Of a stretch of DNA of 64,000 nucleotides, positions 18,534 to 27,475 are shown piece by piece (position 1 is the stretch's first letter; every line of letters starts with the position of its first letter). Position numbers and translations under genes: made by a program. Source of the DNA: Pseudomaricurvus sp050633365 (lineage in GTDB: Bacteria; Pseudomonadota; Gammaproteobacteria; Pseudomonadales; Cellvibrionaceae); NCBI GenBank assembly GCA_050633365.1, contig JBOEGJ010000040.1, positions 44,633 through 108,632 on the forward strand, read 5' to 3'. The notes below the pieces were generated by a model. That model was not told the DNA's origin and ran no database searches. It saw nothing but the letters and a program-made list of their open reading frames with translations.

Positions 18534-20954
18534 ATGATGTGTGTGTTGTTTCGCTGCTTGACGGTGGCGGTTTTTGCCGTCGTGTCTTTTTTGCCGTCGC
18601 TGCCCTCTCTGTTGCAACTTCAGTCCGCCATTGCCGCGCTTGGTTTGCTCTGTGTTTTTATGGGCGCAGGAATAACCGCCCGCTATCGTCCTCTGGTCTT
18701 AAAGATTTTCTTGCTGATGGCGTGTGCTAGTTGGGCTATGTACTGGGGGGCATCGCAATTGCAACAACGGCTGCCTCGAGCTGCGGAGTTGGTCGATATT
18801 CAAATCACTGGCGTTGTGGTCGCTGCTCAGTCTCGCCACGCCGGCGCGCAAACCCTCGAGGTCGTGGTGATCGCGGCGAGTGATCGTTTGGGGGAGTCTT
18901 TACCTCAACTCCCTCGGCGGCTCAGACTTACCAAAAAGTTTGTAGACGATCAATTTGTGAAGGAGGCAAGCGTCGATGCCGTTGATGGCGCGCAGACTGC
19001 CGAGTGGAGCCAAGGCGAGGGATGGCAGTTTTGGGTTCGACTCAAGCGCCCCAAGGGTTTTGCGAATCCGGGCGGCTTCGACTACGAGCGGTGGTTGTTG
19101 GCGCGAGGAATTGACGCCACCGGTTACGTCAAAACAGGGAAGGTGTTTGAGCCTCAGAGGCGGGCGGAGTTGGATGATCCATTTCACCTCTGGATTGGTG
19201 GCGTAAAACGTCGGCTCATGGAGAAGTTTGGAGGCGGCCCGGCATCCGCCACATTAAGTGCTTTGGCGTTCGGTGATCGCTCGGGGCTCAATCTTGAGCA
19301 AAATCAACTACTGCAGCGCTCTGGCCTGAGTCATTTACTGGCCATTTCAGGATTACATGTGGGGCTTGCTGCGGTGTTTGGCGCATTTCTCGGGCGCTAT
19401 TTGGGGTTTGGTTTGGTGTGCTGGCGACCGCTGGTATTTCATGGGCCAATCATCGGCCTGTGGGTGGGGGTTGGCTTTGCGGTGGCTTACGCTGCGGTTG
19501 CGGGATTCTCGCTGGCAACCCAGAGAGCGCTGGTTATGTTGGTCGTTGCGGCGCTATGGCTGAGTTTGTATCGCCGATATAGCCCTTGGTTAGCTTGGTG
19601 GTGGTCGATGTTGGCCGTTCTGATTCTCCAGCCGCTGAGCTTATTGGAGCCAGGCTTTTGGTTTTCGTTTGTGGCTGTGGCGGTATTGATGTTGTTGTCG
19701 GGCGGACGCATGACGAGTTGGCGACAGCGTTGTGTGTTTGTAATCAAGGCCCAGTGCTTGTTGTTTCTCTGCTTGTTGTGTCTTCAGTGGTATTTGGGGT
19801 CGAGTGTCAGTGTACTTTCGCCGGTGGCCAACCTTTTGGCGATACCGTTTGTGTCTGTATTGGTGGTGCCGCAAATATTATTGGCTTTGATCGCTTCGGC
19901 TTTTAGTTGGGAGTACTCGCAGGTTTTGTGGTCCGGAGCCCATCTTACGTTGTCGATTTTCTGGGCGGTTATTCAACAGTTAGAGCCCTGGGTCAAGGCG
20001 AGTGTTTTACCCTTGCCGGCAACCTTGCAAGCGGGGCAGGTGGGGGTGAGCGCAGTTCTTGCGCCGGTGGTACTTCTATTTATTATCTTGCCGTTTCCGC
20101 TGGCTTTTCGGGGGCTGGCAATGCTGGTTCTAATCTCGGTGCTGACGGTTACTCGGCCCGAAAAACAGTCAACCGACTTTTTTGTTTTGGATGTCGGCCA
20201 GGGTTTATCTGTGGTGGCCACCAGCCACGGGCATTCACTCCTATACGATACGGGGCCGCAATACTCACCAACGTTCAGCGCTGGCGATGCGGTGGTGATT
20301 CCATTTTTGGAGTTGCGCCAACCGCAATCACTTGATCTTGCGGTTATCAGTCATTGGGACAGTGATCACTATGGTGGCCATGATTTAGTGGCCGATGCGT
20401 TCGAAGTGAAGCGTTGGTTGGCGAGTGACTCGCGATCGCCGCAAGCGCTCGAGTTAGGTGGCACGGTTGACGATTGTGCGTTCGATTCGAACCGTGCGCT
20501 CGGTGCCTGGCGGATCCGTGTGTTGGGGTATGGCGGTGCGAGGCTGGGGAGTATCTATCGCAAGCGCAATGATCGCTCTTGCGTACTGCTACTGGAATCG
20601 AACGGATTTCGGGTTCTCTTGCCGGGAGATATTGAGCGTTTGCGTGAAATGCAGTTACTGTCGCACCCGCAGCTTCAGCAACCGGTCGATGTGATGATTG
20701 CCCCCCATCATGGTAGTGGCACCTCGTCGTCTCAAGCCTGGGTCTCTCAACTTCGGCCCAGTTGGGTGGTTTTTAGCAGTGGTTATCGCAACCGTTATCG
20801 ACACCCCCAAGCAAAGGTGCAACAGCGTTATGAGCGGATCGGCAGTGTATCGCTGTCGACGTCACAAAACGGGGGGCTGCACTTTCAGTTGGATGAAGAT
20901 GGCCAATGGGGCGTTGAGGGCTATCGTCAAAGTCATCGACGTTATTGGCGGTGA
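18534..20954 (+). CDS. comEC: ComEC/Rec2 DNA internalization protein
   Basis: This 806-residue inner-membrane protein forms the channel that takes single-stranded DNA into the cytoplasm during transformation. The N-terminal hydrophobic part and OB-like DUF4131 segment are followed by the Competence domain (GLSHLLAISGLHVGLAA) with many membrane helices. The C-terminal metallo-beta-lactamase domain has DVGQGLSVV, SHWDSDHYGGHD and APHHGSGTSSS. All key residues look intact, so the gene is probably functional. It lies directly upstream of exbB, as in many Gammaproteobacteria. Confidence 0.93.
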   Translation: MMCVLFRCLTVAVFAVVSFLPSLPSLLQLQSAIAALGLLCVFMGAGITARYRPLVLKIFLLMACASWAMYWGASQLQQRLPRAAELVDIQITGVVVAAQSRHAGAQTLEVVVIAASDRLGESLPQLPRRLRLTKKFVDDQFVKEASVDAVDGAQTAEWSQGEGWQFWVRLKRPKGFANPGGFDYERWLLARGIDATGYVKTGKVFEPQRRAELDDPFHLWIGGVKRRLMEKFGGGPASATLSALAFGDRSGLNLEQNQLLQRSGLSHLLAISGLHVGLAAVFGAFLGRYLGFGLVCWRPLVFHGPIIGLWVGVGFAVAYAAVAGFSLATQRALVMLVVAALWLSLYRRYSPWLAWWWSMLAVLILQPLSLLEPGFWFSFVAVAVLMLLSGGRMTSWRQRCVFVIKAQCLLFLCLLCLQWYLGSSVSVLSPVANLLAIPFVSVLVVPQILLALIASAFSWEYSQVLWSGAHLTLSIFWAVIQQLEPWVKASVLPLPATLQAGQVGVSAVLAPVVLLFIILPFPLAFRGLAMLVLISVLTVTRPEKQSTDFFVLDVGQGLSVVATSHGHSLLYDTGPQYSPTFSAGDAVVIPFLELRQPQSLDLAVISHWDSDHYGGHDLVADAFEVKRWLASDSRSPQALELGGTVDDCAFDSNRALGAWRIRVLGYGGARLGSIYRKRNDRSCVLLLESNGFRVLLPGDIERLREMQLLSHPQLQQPVDVMIAPHHGSGTSSSQAWVSQLRPSWVVFSSGYRNRYRHPQAKVQQRYERIGSVSLSTSQNGGLHFQLDEDGQWGVEGYRQSHRRYWR

Positions 20955-21118
20955 TTCAGTGCTGCATATTGATGTTAATTTCTTATCGGGCAGGCCAATG
21001 CTCGAGAATCTGAAGTTCAAGGCATTTTCATCGCTGCGCTTTGTGGTAAAGTCCCTGTCGGTATAGCAACACCACTTAGGTTTAGCTATCGCCTTGAAAA
21101 TAGACAATAAAATATCGA

Positions 21119-21760
21119 ATGTGGGAGCGGGATGTGCTGGAAATAGTGTCTGCAGGTGGCTGGTTGATGCTGCCGATTATTTTGTGTTCAGTGGCAGTGA
21201 TTGCCATCAGTGTTGAGCGGTATTGGACATTAAATGCACAGAAAATTGCTCCCAAACAATTGCTGGCCCAAGTCTGGGGTTGGATTAAAAATAACCAGCT
21301 CGATGCCAATAAGCTAAAGGAGCTCAAGCAGTCTTCGGAGTTAGGGCAAATATTGGCGGCGGGTTTGAGCAATTCACGTCACGGCCGTGATGTGATGAAA
21401 GACAGTATCGAAGAGGCGGCGAGCAAAGTGGTGCACGACCTCGAACGCTATCTCGGCGCCTTGGGCACCATCGCTGCGATTGCGCCATTAATCGGCTTGC
21501 TGGGAACAGTATTGGGCATGATTAAAGTCTTTACCGCCATCATGATGGAAGGTACTGGTAACGCAGGCGTGTTAGCGGGCGGAATTTCAGAGGCCTTGAT
21601 CACCACTGCGGCCGGTTTATGTGTGGCGATTCCGGCCATGATTGTTCACAAGTATTTTAGCCGCAAGGTCGATGGGTTAGTGGTAACCATGGAGCAAGAA
21701 GCAGTGAAATTGGTGGATGCATTGCACAGTGAGCGTCGCGTCGACGTGAAGTCTGCTTGA
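21119..21760 (+). CDS. exbB: MotA/TolQ/ExbB proton channel family protein
   Basis: The 213-residue protein has one membrane helix near residues 12-32 and two more around 118-140 and 155-180, with the conserved GTIAAIAPLIGLLGTVLGMI and GLCVAIPAM segments. With ExbD it would turn the proton-motive force into movement for a TonB-like or related envelope machine. It begins an operon exbB-exbD-lpxK-kdsB-phosphatase-murB with short gaps. Confidence 0.92.
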   Translation: MWERDVLEIVSAGGWLMLPIILCSVAVIAISVERYWTLNAQKIAPKQLLAQVWGWIKNNQLDANKLKELKQSSELGQILAAGLSNSRHGRDVMKDSIEEAASKVVHDLERYLGALGTIAAIAPLIGLLGTVLGMIKVFTAIMMEGTGNAGVLAGGISEALITTAAGLCVAIPAMIVHKYFSRKVDGLVVTMEQEAVKLVDALHSERRVDVKSA

Positions 21761-21770
21761 GGCTTTTTCC

Positions 21771-22202
21771 GTGAAGTTTAAACGACAAAGTACCGCCGAT
21801 GAAACGGTCAACTTAACCCCTCTAATTGACGTGGTTTTTCTGCTGTTGATTTTCTTTATGGTGTCTACGACTTTCACCAAAGAAACCCACTTAACGGTAG
21901 ATCTCCCCGAGGCCTCTGGCTCCCCGGCGCTGGAAAACAAGCAAAGTCTTGATTTATTGGTCTCTGCCGATGGCAGCTATTCAGTCAATGGTCAGGCCTT
22001 GATCAACAAGAAAATAGACACCTTGAAGGCGGCAATTTTACAGGCATCGGGAGAGGATAATACTCAGCCCATGACCATTACTGCCGATGCCAGCGCGACT
22101 CATCAGGCTGTTGTGACAGCGATGGATGCGGCCGGGCAACTGGGCTTTATTCATCTGAGCATAACCACCCGCCGACCCGCCGCCGAAACGCCAGAGGAGT
22201 AG
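21771..22202 (+). CDS. exbD: ExbD/TolR biopolymer transport protein
   Basis: The 143-residue protein has a single N-terminal membrane helix with the essential Asp in NLTPLIDVVFLLLIFFMV and a periplasmic domain. It pairs with the ExbB-like protein 10 bases upstream. Start is a GTG at 21771. Confidence 0.92.
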   Translation: MKFKRQSTADETVNLTPLIDVVFLLLIFFMVSTTFTKETHLTVDLPEASGSPALENKQSLDLLVSADGSYSVNGQALINKKIDTLKAAILQASGEDNTQPMTITADASATHQAVVTAMDAAGQLGFIHLSITTRRPAAETPEE

Positions 22203-22205
22203 TTC

Positions 22206-23261
22206 TTGTCGAACAATTCCACCGAATCCTTTTGGCTTGACGCTTGGTATCAGGGCCGCTGGTGGTTGTGGCTGCTGTGGCCTTTGAGCATGGTATTGCG
22301 CCTGCTGGCTGCTGTTCGTCGGCGTCACTTAAGTCAAAAGTCTGAAGCGCTTGAAGTGCCGGTGATCGTGGTGGGCAATATCACCCTGGGAGGCACAGGT
22401 AAAACGCCGGTTATTATCTCGCTGGTGAATCACCTTCGCGAAAAAGGTTTTAACCCCGGTGTCCTGAGCCGGGGTTATGGCGCCAAAGCACCGCATTATC
22501 CTTACCTAGTGACACCTTTGTCACCGGTTGTCGAAAGTGGTGATGAGCCTCTGCTGATCGCGTTAGAGGCGCAGTGCCCAGTCATGATTGGAGCCGATCG
22601 AATCGCCTCGGCTCGAGCGCTGATCGATGAGCATCAGTGCGATATCTTGCTCAGTGATGACGGTTTACAGCACTACCGCTTATCCCGGCAGTGGGAGATT
22701 TGCGTGCTGGACGCGACTCGCCTTTGGGGCAATGGCCTGTGTTTACCTGCGGGCCCACTGAGAGAGCCGCCAAAGCGTTTGGCTGAAGTCGATGCCATAT
22801 TACTCAACGGCGTCTTATCACAACCGCAGCAAGCACAACCCCAAATAAAACTATTGTTAGGTGATTCCCACACGCTTTCCTTAAAGCCCAGCGCATGGCA
22901 CAAACTAGACGATGGCACTCGCTGCTCGATTGCAGACTTCGAGCAAATGACTCAGGGCTCAAACCGTGAAGCCAAAAGCGGCTATGCCGTCACCGGTATT
23001 GGTAACCCCGATCGCTTTTTTCAGACCTTATCAAGTCTTGGTGTTGATTGCCCTAATCGCTCGTTTCCCGATCATTACGCGTTTAGCGCGTCAGACTTGG
23101 CCTTTGCCGGTGATAATCTACTTATGATGACTGCTAAGGATGCGGTAAAATGTCGATCCTTTGCTCGACCCAACTGGTGGTACCTGTCGGTGCGCGCTCA
23201 GTTGTCCGAGAGTTTCTGGGCGCAATTGGATGATTTTTTGAGACGCCAGACTCGGCGCTAA
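22206..23261 (+). CDS. lpxK: tetraacyldisaccharide 4'-kinase LpxK
   Basis: LpxK phosphorylates the lipid A disaccharide at the 4' position in the inner membrane. The 351-residue protein has a hydrophobic N-terminus, the P-loop NITLGGTGKTPV, and LSRGYGAK and DDGLQH segments typical of the family. It probably starts with TTG at 22206, 3 bases after the exbD stop. Confidence 0.93.
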   Translation: MSNNSTESFWLDAWYQGRWWLWLLWPLSMVLRLLAAVRRRHLSQKSEALEVPVIVVGNITLGGTGKTPVIISLVNHLREKGFNPGVLSRGYGAKAPHYPYLVTPLSPVVESGDEPLLIALEAQCPVMIGADRIASARALIDEHQCDILLSDDGLQHYRLSRQWEICVLDATRLWGNGLCLPAGPLREPPKRLAEVDAILLNGVLSQPQQAQPQIKLLLGDSHTLSLKPSAWHKLDDGTRCSIADFEQMTQGSNREAKSGYAVTGIGNPDRFFQTLSSLGVDCPNRSFPDHYAFSASDLAFAGDNLLMMTAKDAVKCRSFARPNWWYLSVRAQLSESFWAQLDDFLRRQTRR

Positions 23262-23315
23262 TTCGAACGCTCTAATTTCGAGCTTTTTTGTCGTTTGCCA
23301 TTTTGAGAGATATTC

Positions 23316-24089
23316 ATGAAGTTTACCGTGGTTATTCCCGCTCGATACGCCTCTACTCGTCTGCCAGCAAAGCCGCTGAAGGATATAGTGGGCAAAACCA
23401 TGATTCAGCGCGTTTACCAGCAGGCCTGTTTGAGTGATGCCGCGGATGTTGTGGTGGCGACCGACGATCAGCGTATTGCTGATGCGGTCGACGGATTTGG
23501 TGGCCGCGTTTGCATGACTCGAGCCTCTCATGAGTCTGGCACCGATCGCTTGCAGGAAGTTGCGCAGACGCTGTCATTAAACAGTGACGATATAGTCGTG
23601 AATGTGCAGGGCGATGAACCGCTGATCCCGCCAGAGGTCATTAATCAGGTCGCACACAATTTGGCGGCGTCCAAGTTGGCCAGCGTCGCTACACTCAGCG
23701 AGCCAATCGAAACCCTAGAGGATTTTCACAATCCTAATATTGTCAAAGTTGTCTCCGACATTCATGGTTTGGCACTTTATTTTAGTCGCGCCCCAATGCC
23801 TTGGCCGCGCGATAGCTTTTCGATAGAGGCTTCTCCAGCTGATTTGCCGTCGAGCAGTTTGTTTCAGCGTCATATCGGGATTTACGCCTATCGGGTGGCG
23901 CTACTGGATGACTTCGTGACTTGGCCTCAGGCCGAAATTGAATCTCTCGAGTGTTTGGAGCAGTTGCGAGTAATGTGGAACGGTCACCGTATACATGTGG
24001 CGCCATCGGTATTACCTGTGCCGGGCGGGGTCGATACTCAAGAAGATCTCGAGCGGGTTAGGGATTTGTTGACATCTTTGAAGGGGTAA
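23316..24089 (+). CDS. kdsB: 3-deoxy-manno-octulosonate cytidylyltransferase KdsB
   Basis: KdsB activates Kdo as CMP-Kdo for lipopolysaccharide core synthesis. The N-terminal nucleotide-binding segment IPARYASTRLPAKPL, NVQGDEPLI and SLECLEQLR are all present, at the normal length of 257 residues. The small Trm112-like gene often found between lpxK and kdsB in relatives is absent here; only 54 bases separate the two. Confidence 0.95.
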   Translation: MKFTVVIPARYASTRLPAKPLKDIVGKTMIQRVYQQACLSDAADVVVATDDQRIADAVDGFGGRVCMTRASHESGTDRLQEVAQTLSLNSDDIVVNVQGDEPLIPPEVINQVAHNLAASKLASVATLSEPIETLEDFHNPNIVKVVSDIHGLALYFSRAPMPWPRDSFSIEASPADLPSSSLFQRHIGIYAYRVALLDDFVTWPQAEIESLECLEQLRVMWNGHRIHVAPSVLPVPGGVDTQEDLERVRDLLTSLKG

Positions 24090-24095
24090 GTTGCT

Positions 24096-24569
24096 GTGAG
24101 CGTTAAGGTGATGTTCGTGTGTTTGGGTAATATCTGTCGCTCTCCCACCGCCCATGGGATTTTTGCTGCCATGGTGGCAGAGGCTGGGTTGCAATCGAAA
24201 ATTGCCGTCGATTCTTGTGGCACCAGTGGCTGGCATATTGGCAACACACCAGATCCTAGATCAATTGCAATGGCGCAGCGCCGCGGCTTTGATTTGTCGA
24301 CGTTGCAGGCGAGTCAGATTAAGACCGAGGACTTTCTCGACTTCGATTACATTCTGGCGATGGACAACCAAAACTTGAGTGATCTGCGCCAAGTCGCCCC
24401 AGGCAATAGTCGCGCCCGAGTCGAGTTATTACTTGCCTTTGATGACCAGTCCCAAGTTACCGAAGTTCCCGATCCTTACTATGGCGGCGAAGAGGGCTTT
24501 ACCTTGGCGGTGGAGTTGATCGAGTCGGCTTCAGCAAAACTGCTTTCCCACATCCGGTCAACCTTGTAA
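24096..24569 (+). CDS. low-molecular-weight protein tyrosine phosphatase
   Basis: The 157-residue protein has the CX5R phosphate loop (C9-LGNIC-R15) and the general-acid loop VPDPYYGG near residue 125. It dephosphorylates phosphotyrosine proteins and may act on envelope polysaccharide regulators. It starts with GTG at 24096, 6 bases after kdsB, and overlaps murB by one base. Confidence 0.92.
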   Translation: MSVKVMFVCLGNICRSPTAHGIFAAMVAEAGLQSKIAVDSCGTSGWHIGNTPDPRSIAMAQRRGFDLSTLQASQIKTEDFLDFDYILAMDNQNLSDLRQVAPGNSRARVELLLAFDDQSQVTEVPDPYYGGEEGFTLAVELIESASAKLLSHIRSTL

Positions 24570-25642
24570 TGGATTTTTCAGTTTCCTTGGAGGCTATGCC
24601 ATTGGTGCAAACCGATGTGGACATGAGCCCGTTCAATACTCTGGCGGTTGCCGCTAAGGCTGCTTACTTTTGTGAGGTCGACTCAGAGGTGGCGTTAACC
24701 GGCATACTCAACTGGTGGAAAGAGCAGCAAAAACAGCGTGAAGATCCCTTGCCCATTATGCCTTTGGGTGGCGGTAGCAACATCGTCTTGGCGGATGATT
24801 ACCCGGGGTTGGTGATTCGAGTACTGATTACCGGCCGCGATTTAATCGAAGAGGACGACCAATGGCTTTGGATTAAGGTCGGAGCTGGTGAAAATTGGCA
24901 CAGTTGGGTAGAGCACTGCATGGGGTTTCACTATTGGGGGCTCGAAAACCTTGCCTTGATCCCGGGTAATGTTGGCGCAGCGCCTATCCAAAATATCGGT
25001 GCCTACGGTGTTGAGTTGTGTGATTATTTTTCTGAGCTGTCGGCCATTGAGATTGCCAGCGGAATTGCTGTTACTTTTGATCGTGATGCTTGTAAGTTTG
25101 GTTATCGTGATAGCGTATTCAAACAGCGGTTACGGGATAAATACATCATAACTTCGGTGACCTTTAAGTTGCGTCAACAGCCTAAACTGAGCTATGACTA
25201 TCCCGCGCTTCAAGGCTATTTTGAGCAGAAGCAGATTGCCGAGCCCAGCGCTCATCAGTTGTTCGATGCCGTCTGTGACGTTCGGGCCAGTAAGCTCCCA
25301 GATCCAAAAGACCTACCCAATGTCGGGAGTTTTTTTAAGAATCCGATTGTGACTGAACAGCAGTATCGGTCCTTGGCGCAGCGCTTCGAAGGGTTAGTGG
25401 GTTACCCCTCGGATAATGGGTTCAAGTTGGCCGCGGGGTGGTTGATCGATAACGCCGGCTGGAAGGGGTATCAGGCCGATAGCGTCGGGGTTCACTCCAA
25501 GCAGGCGCTGGTGGTGATCAATAGCGGGGGTTCTGGCAAGCAGATCCTAGCTCTGGCCGAATCTCTTCGGGCGGATATCCTTGAGCGTTACGGCGTCGCG
25601 CTCGAAATAGAGCCGAGAGTTTATGGGGCGCCTTACCAGTAA
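24569..25642 (+). CDS. murB: UDP-N-acetylmuramate dehydrogenase MurB
   Basis: MurB reduces UDP-GlcNAc-enolpyruvate to UDP-MurNAc in peptidoglycan synthesis, using FAD. The FAD-binding segments PLGGGSNIVL and IPGNVGAAPIQNIGAYG, the YRDSVFK segment, the catalytic serine in GSFFKNP and the terminal EIEPRVYG are present. At 357 residues it belongs to the longer MurB type. Its ATG overlaps the phosphatase stop. Confidence 0.95.
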   Translation: MDFSVSLEAMPLVQTDVDMSPFNTLAVAAKAAYFCEVDSEVALTGILNWWKEQQKQREDPLPIMPLGGGSNIVLADDYPGLVIRVLITGRDLIEEDDQWLWIKVGAGENWHSWVEHCMGFHYWGLENLALIPGNVGAAPIQNIGAYGVELCDYFSELSAIEIASGIAVTFDRDACKFGYRDSVFKQRLRDKYIITSVTFKLRQQPKLSYDYPALQGYFEQKQIAEPSAHQLFDAVCDVRASKLPDPKDLPNVGSFFKNPIVTEQQYRSLAQRFEGLVGYPSDNGFKLAAGWLIDNAGWKGYQADSVGVHSKQALVVINSGGSGKQILALAESLRADILERYGVALEIEPRVYGAPYQ

Positions 25643-25709
25643 TCGCGCTCTTGGCTCATGGCCGGGAGAGTTTCGCCGCTAATAGCTCAATGTTGTGGAG
25701 GCTTTATTC

Positions 25710-26354
25710 GTGACCCATCAGCCGTCACTTTTTGACGATCTCAGCTCGCAAGAGGCATCTACAAGCCCTGAATCTATCGCTATTCAGGATGGAGAGCTAC
25801 AGCTCTTTCACCGCTGGCTAAGTCCTGGCGAGGTCGACACCGCCTTTGCGGCACTCCGACAAGAGCTGGCTTGGGAGCAGTCGCGAATTCAGGTGTACGG
25901 TAAGTCGGTGGCTATTCCTCGTCTGAACGCATGGTATGGCGACAAAGATTGCCACTATGCCTATTCTGGCTACCGGCTACCCCTCAACCACTGGCATCCT
26001 CAGCTCTTACTATGGCGACAGCGGCTGCAGGAGGAGTTGAGCTTGAGCGTCAATTCAGCGTTGGCCAATCTCTACCGCAACGGTGATGATGGGGTCGGCT
26101 GGCACAGCGATGACGAGCCAGAGTTAGGGGAGGATCCGACAATTGCCTCGATCAGTTTGGGGGCGCCCAGAATGTTTCATCTCAAGCATCGTTTTGATCG
26201 AGCCCTGCCGACCGTCAAGTTGTCGCTGCCGTCGGGTTCGCTGTTGGTCATGTCGGGTAAGCTTCAACGCTATTGGTTGCACAGCTTGCCAAAAACAAAG
26301 CGAGTCACCGAGCCTCGAATTAATTTAACATTTCGTCACATAAACTTGGGGTGA
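25710..26354 (+). CDS. alkB: AlkB-like alpha-ketoglutarate-dependent dioxygenase
   Basis: This ALKBH2/3-like enzyme oxidatively removes alkyl groups from damaged bases using Fe(II) and alpha-ketoglutarate. The iron ligands lie in GWHSDDE (HxD) and the later His of YWLHSLPKT; RINLTFR binds the co-substrate. I prefer the GTG at 25710 (VTHQPSLFDD) because GGAGG at 25697-25701 is 8 bases before it; a GTG at 25695 would overlap that ribosome site. Confidence 0.88.
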   Translation: MTHQPSLFDDLSSQEASTSPESIAIQDGELQLFHRWLSPGEVDTAFAALRQELAWEQSRIQVYGKSVAIPRLNAWYGDKDCHYAYSGYRLPLNHWHPQLLLWRQRLQEELSLSVNSALANLYRNGDDGVGWHSDDEPELGEDPTIASISLGAPRMFHLKHRFDRALPTVKLSLPSGSLLVMSGKLQRYWLHSLPKTKRVTEPRINLTFRHINLG

Positions 26355-26547
26355 TGGGGCTATACTGGACGAAGTGATTCGTAATCAGTAGCTTCTTCAA
26401 TCATAATGCAAAGTTATAAAATACTGCCTTTTATGCGCTTACGTCTAGGATTCAGACGAAGTGGGTGTTAAATTTCAGTATGTCGAGGGAAGTAGTCGTA
26501 ACATCAGGGACACGAAGAAGACCAATTGAATAATATGCTCAGGTGTC

Positions 26548-27222
26548 ATGGGTGTTGGGGATGATGTTTTGACTAAGATACTAGTGGTCGACGACCACGA
26601 ATTAGTGCGAATGGGGCTGGTGAGAATGCTGGCCGATGTTCAAGAATTTGATGTGGTGGGTGAGGCCAGTTGTGGCGAAGAGGCACTTCAGCTCACTCGC
26701 GATCTAGCGCCAGATGTCGTATTAATGGACGTTAAAATGCCAGGTATCGGTGGCATTGAGGCTACCAAGAAGCTCTTGGCCGTTCATGACTACGTTAAGA
26801 TTATCGCCGTGACCGCCTGCGATGATGATTTATTTCCCACGCGTTTATTGCAAGCTGGCGCGATGGGGTATGTCACCAAAGGGGCTGACCTCAATGAGAT
26901 GATCAAAGCTATTCACTCTGTCAGAGCCGGTGACCTATATATGAGCAACAGTGTTGCTCAGCAGTTGGCGCTTAAAAACTTCTCTGGCAACAAGAAAGAT
27001 CAATCGCCGTTCGAGGCGCTGTCAGAGCGTGAGTTACAGACAGCAATGTTGATCGCCAACGGTAAAAAAGCTCAAGATATCGCCAATACCTTTTGTGTGA
27101 GCCCCAAGACTGTAAACAGCTACCGCTACCGTATTTTTGATAAACTCGGTATTAATAGCGATGTGGAGTTGACTTTGTTGGCGGTCAAACACAACGTGCT
27201 TGATGTTGAGACGATTATCTAG
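26548..27222 (+). CDS. uvrY: GacA/UvrY-type response regulator
   Basis: The protein has a receiver domain (ILVVDDHELVR; phosphorylated Asp in VVLMDVKMPG, residue 61 with this start) and a C-terminal LuxR-type helix-turn-helix (IANGKKAQDIANTFCVSPKTVNSYRYRIFDKL). GacA/UvrY responds to the GacS/BarA kinase and drives small regulatory RNAs. The position before uvrC is the classic gacA-uvrC arrangement. A TTG at 26569 could be the true start. Confidence 0.92.
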   Translation: MGVGDDVLTKILVVDDHELVRMGLVRMLADVQEFDVVGEASCGEEALQLTRDLAPDVVLMDVKMPGIGGIEATKKLLAVHDYVKIIAVTACDDDLFPTRLLQAGAMGYVTKGADLNEMIKAIHSVRAGDLYMSNSVAQQLALKNFSGNKKDQSPFEALSERELQTAMLIANGKKAQDIANTFCVSPKTVNSYRYRIFDKLGINSDVELTLLAVKHNVLDVETII

Positions 27223-27283
27223 CAATCGCTCTATTGATGATGTGTCGACCATATGTTGACCGGGTATCGACGCAATCTAGATG

Positions 27284-27313
27284 AAAAAGCGTACCTTGCA
27301 GTACGCTTTTTTT
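27284..27313. terminator. bidirectional intrinsic terminator between uvrY and uvrC
   Basis: An 11-bp stem AAAAAGCGTAC / GTACGCTTTTT with a 6-base loop is followed by further T. It lies 62 bases after the uvrY stop and is T-rich on both strands. Confidence 0.85.
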
Positions 27314-27475
27314 ATGGCTGAAATTCGTTCAGCAAGGCGGGGCTTATCTGTTTTTGTGGTCTTAAGGTGTTAAACTAGCCTGTCTTTTTTACTCGAGCTG
27401 CCGCTTGAATGTTCAGTGTCAAAAAGCGAGTAGAGATCTGTTTTTGTTGTCAGTCGATAGTGTTGTTGCGCCCTT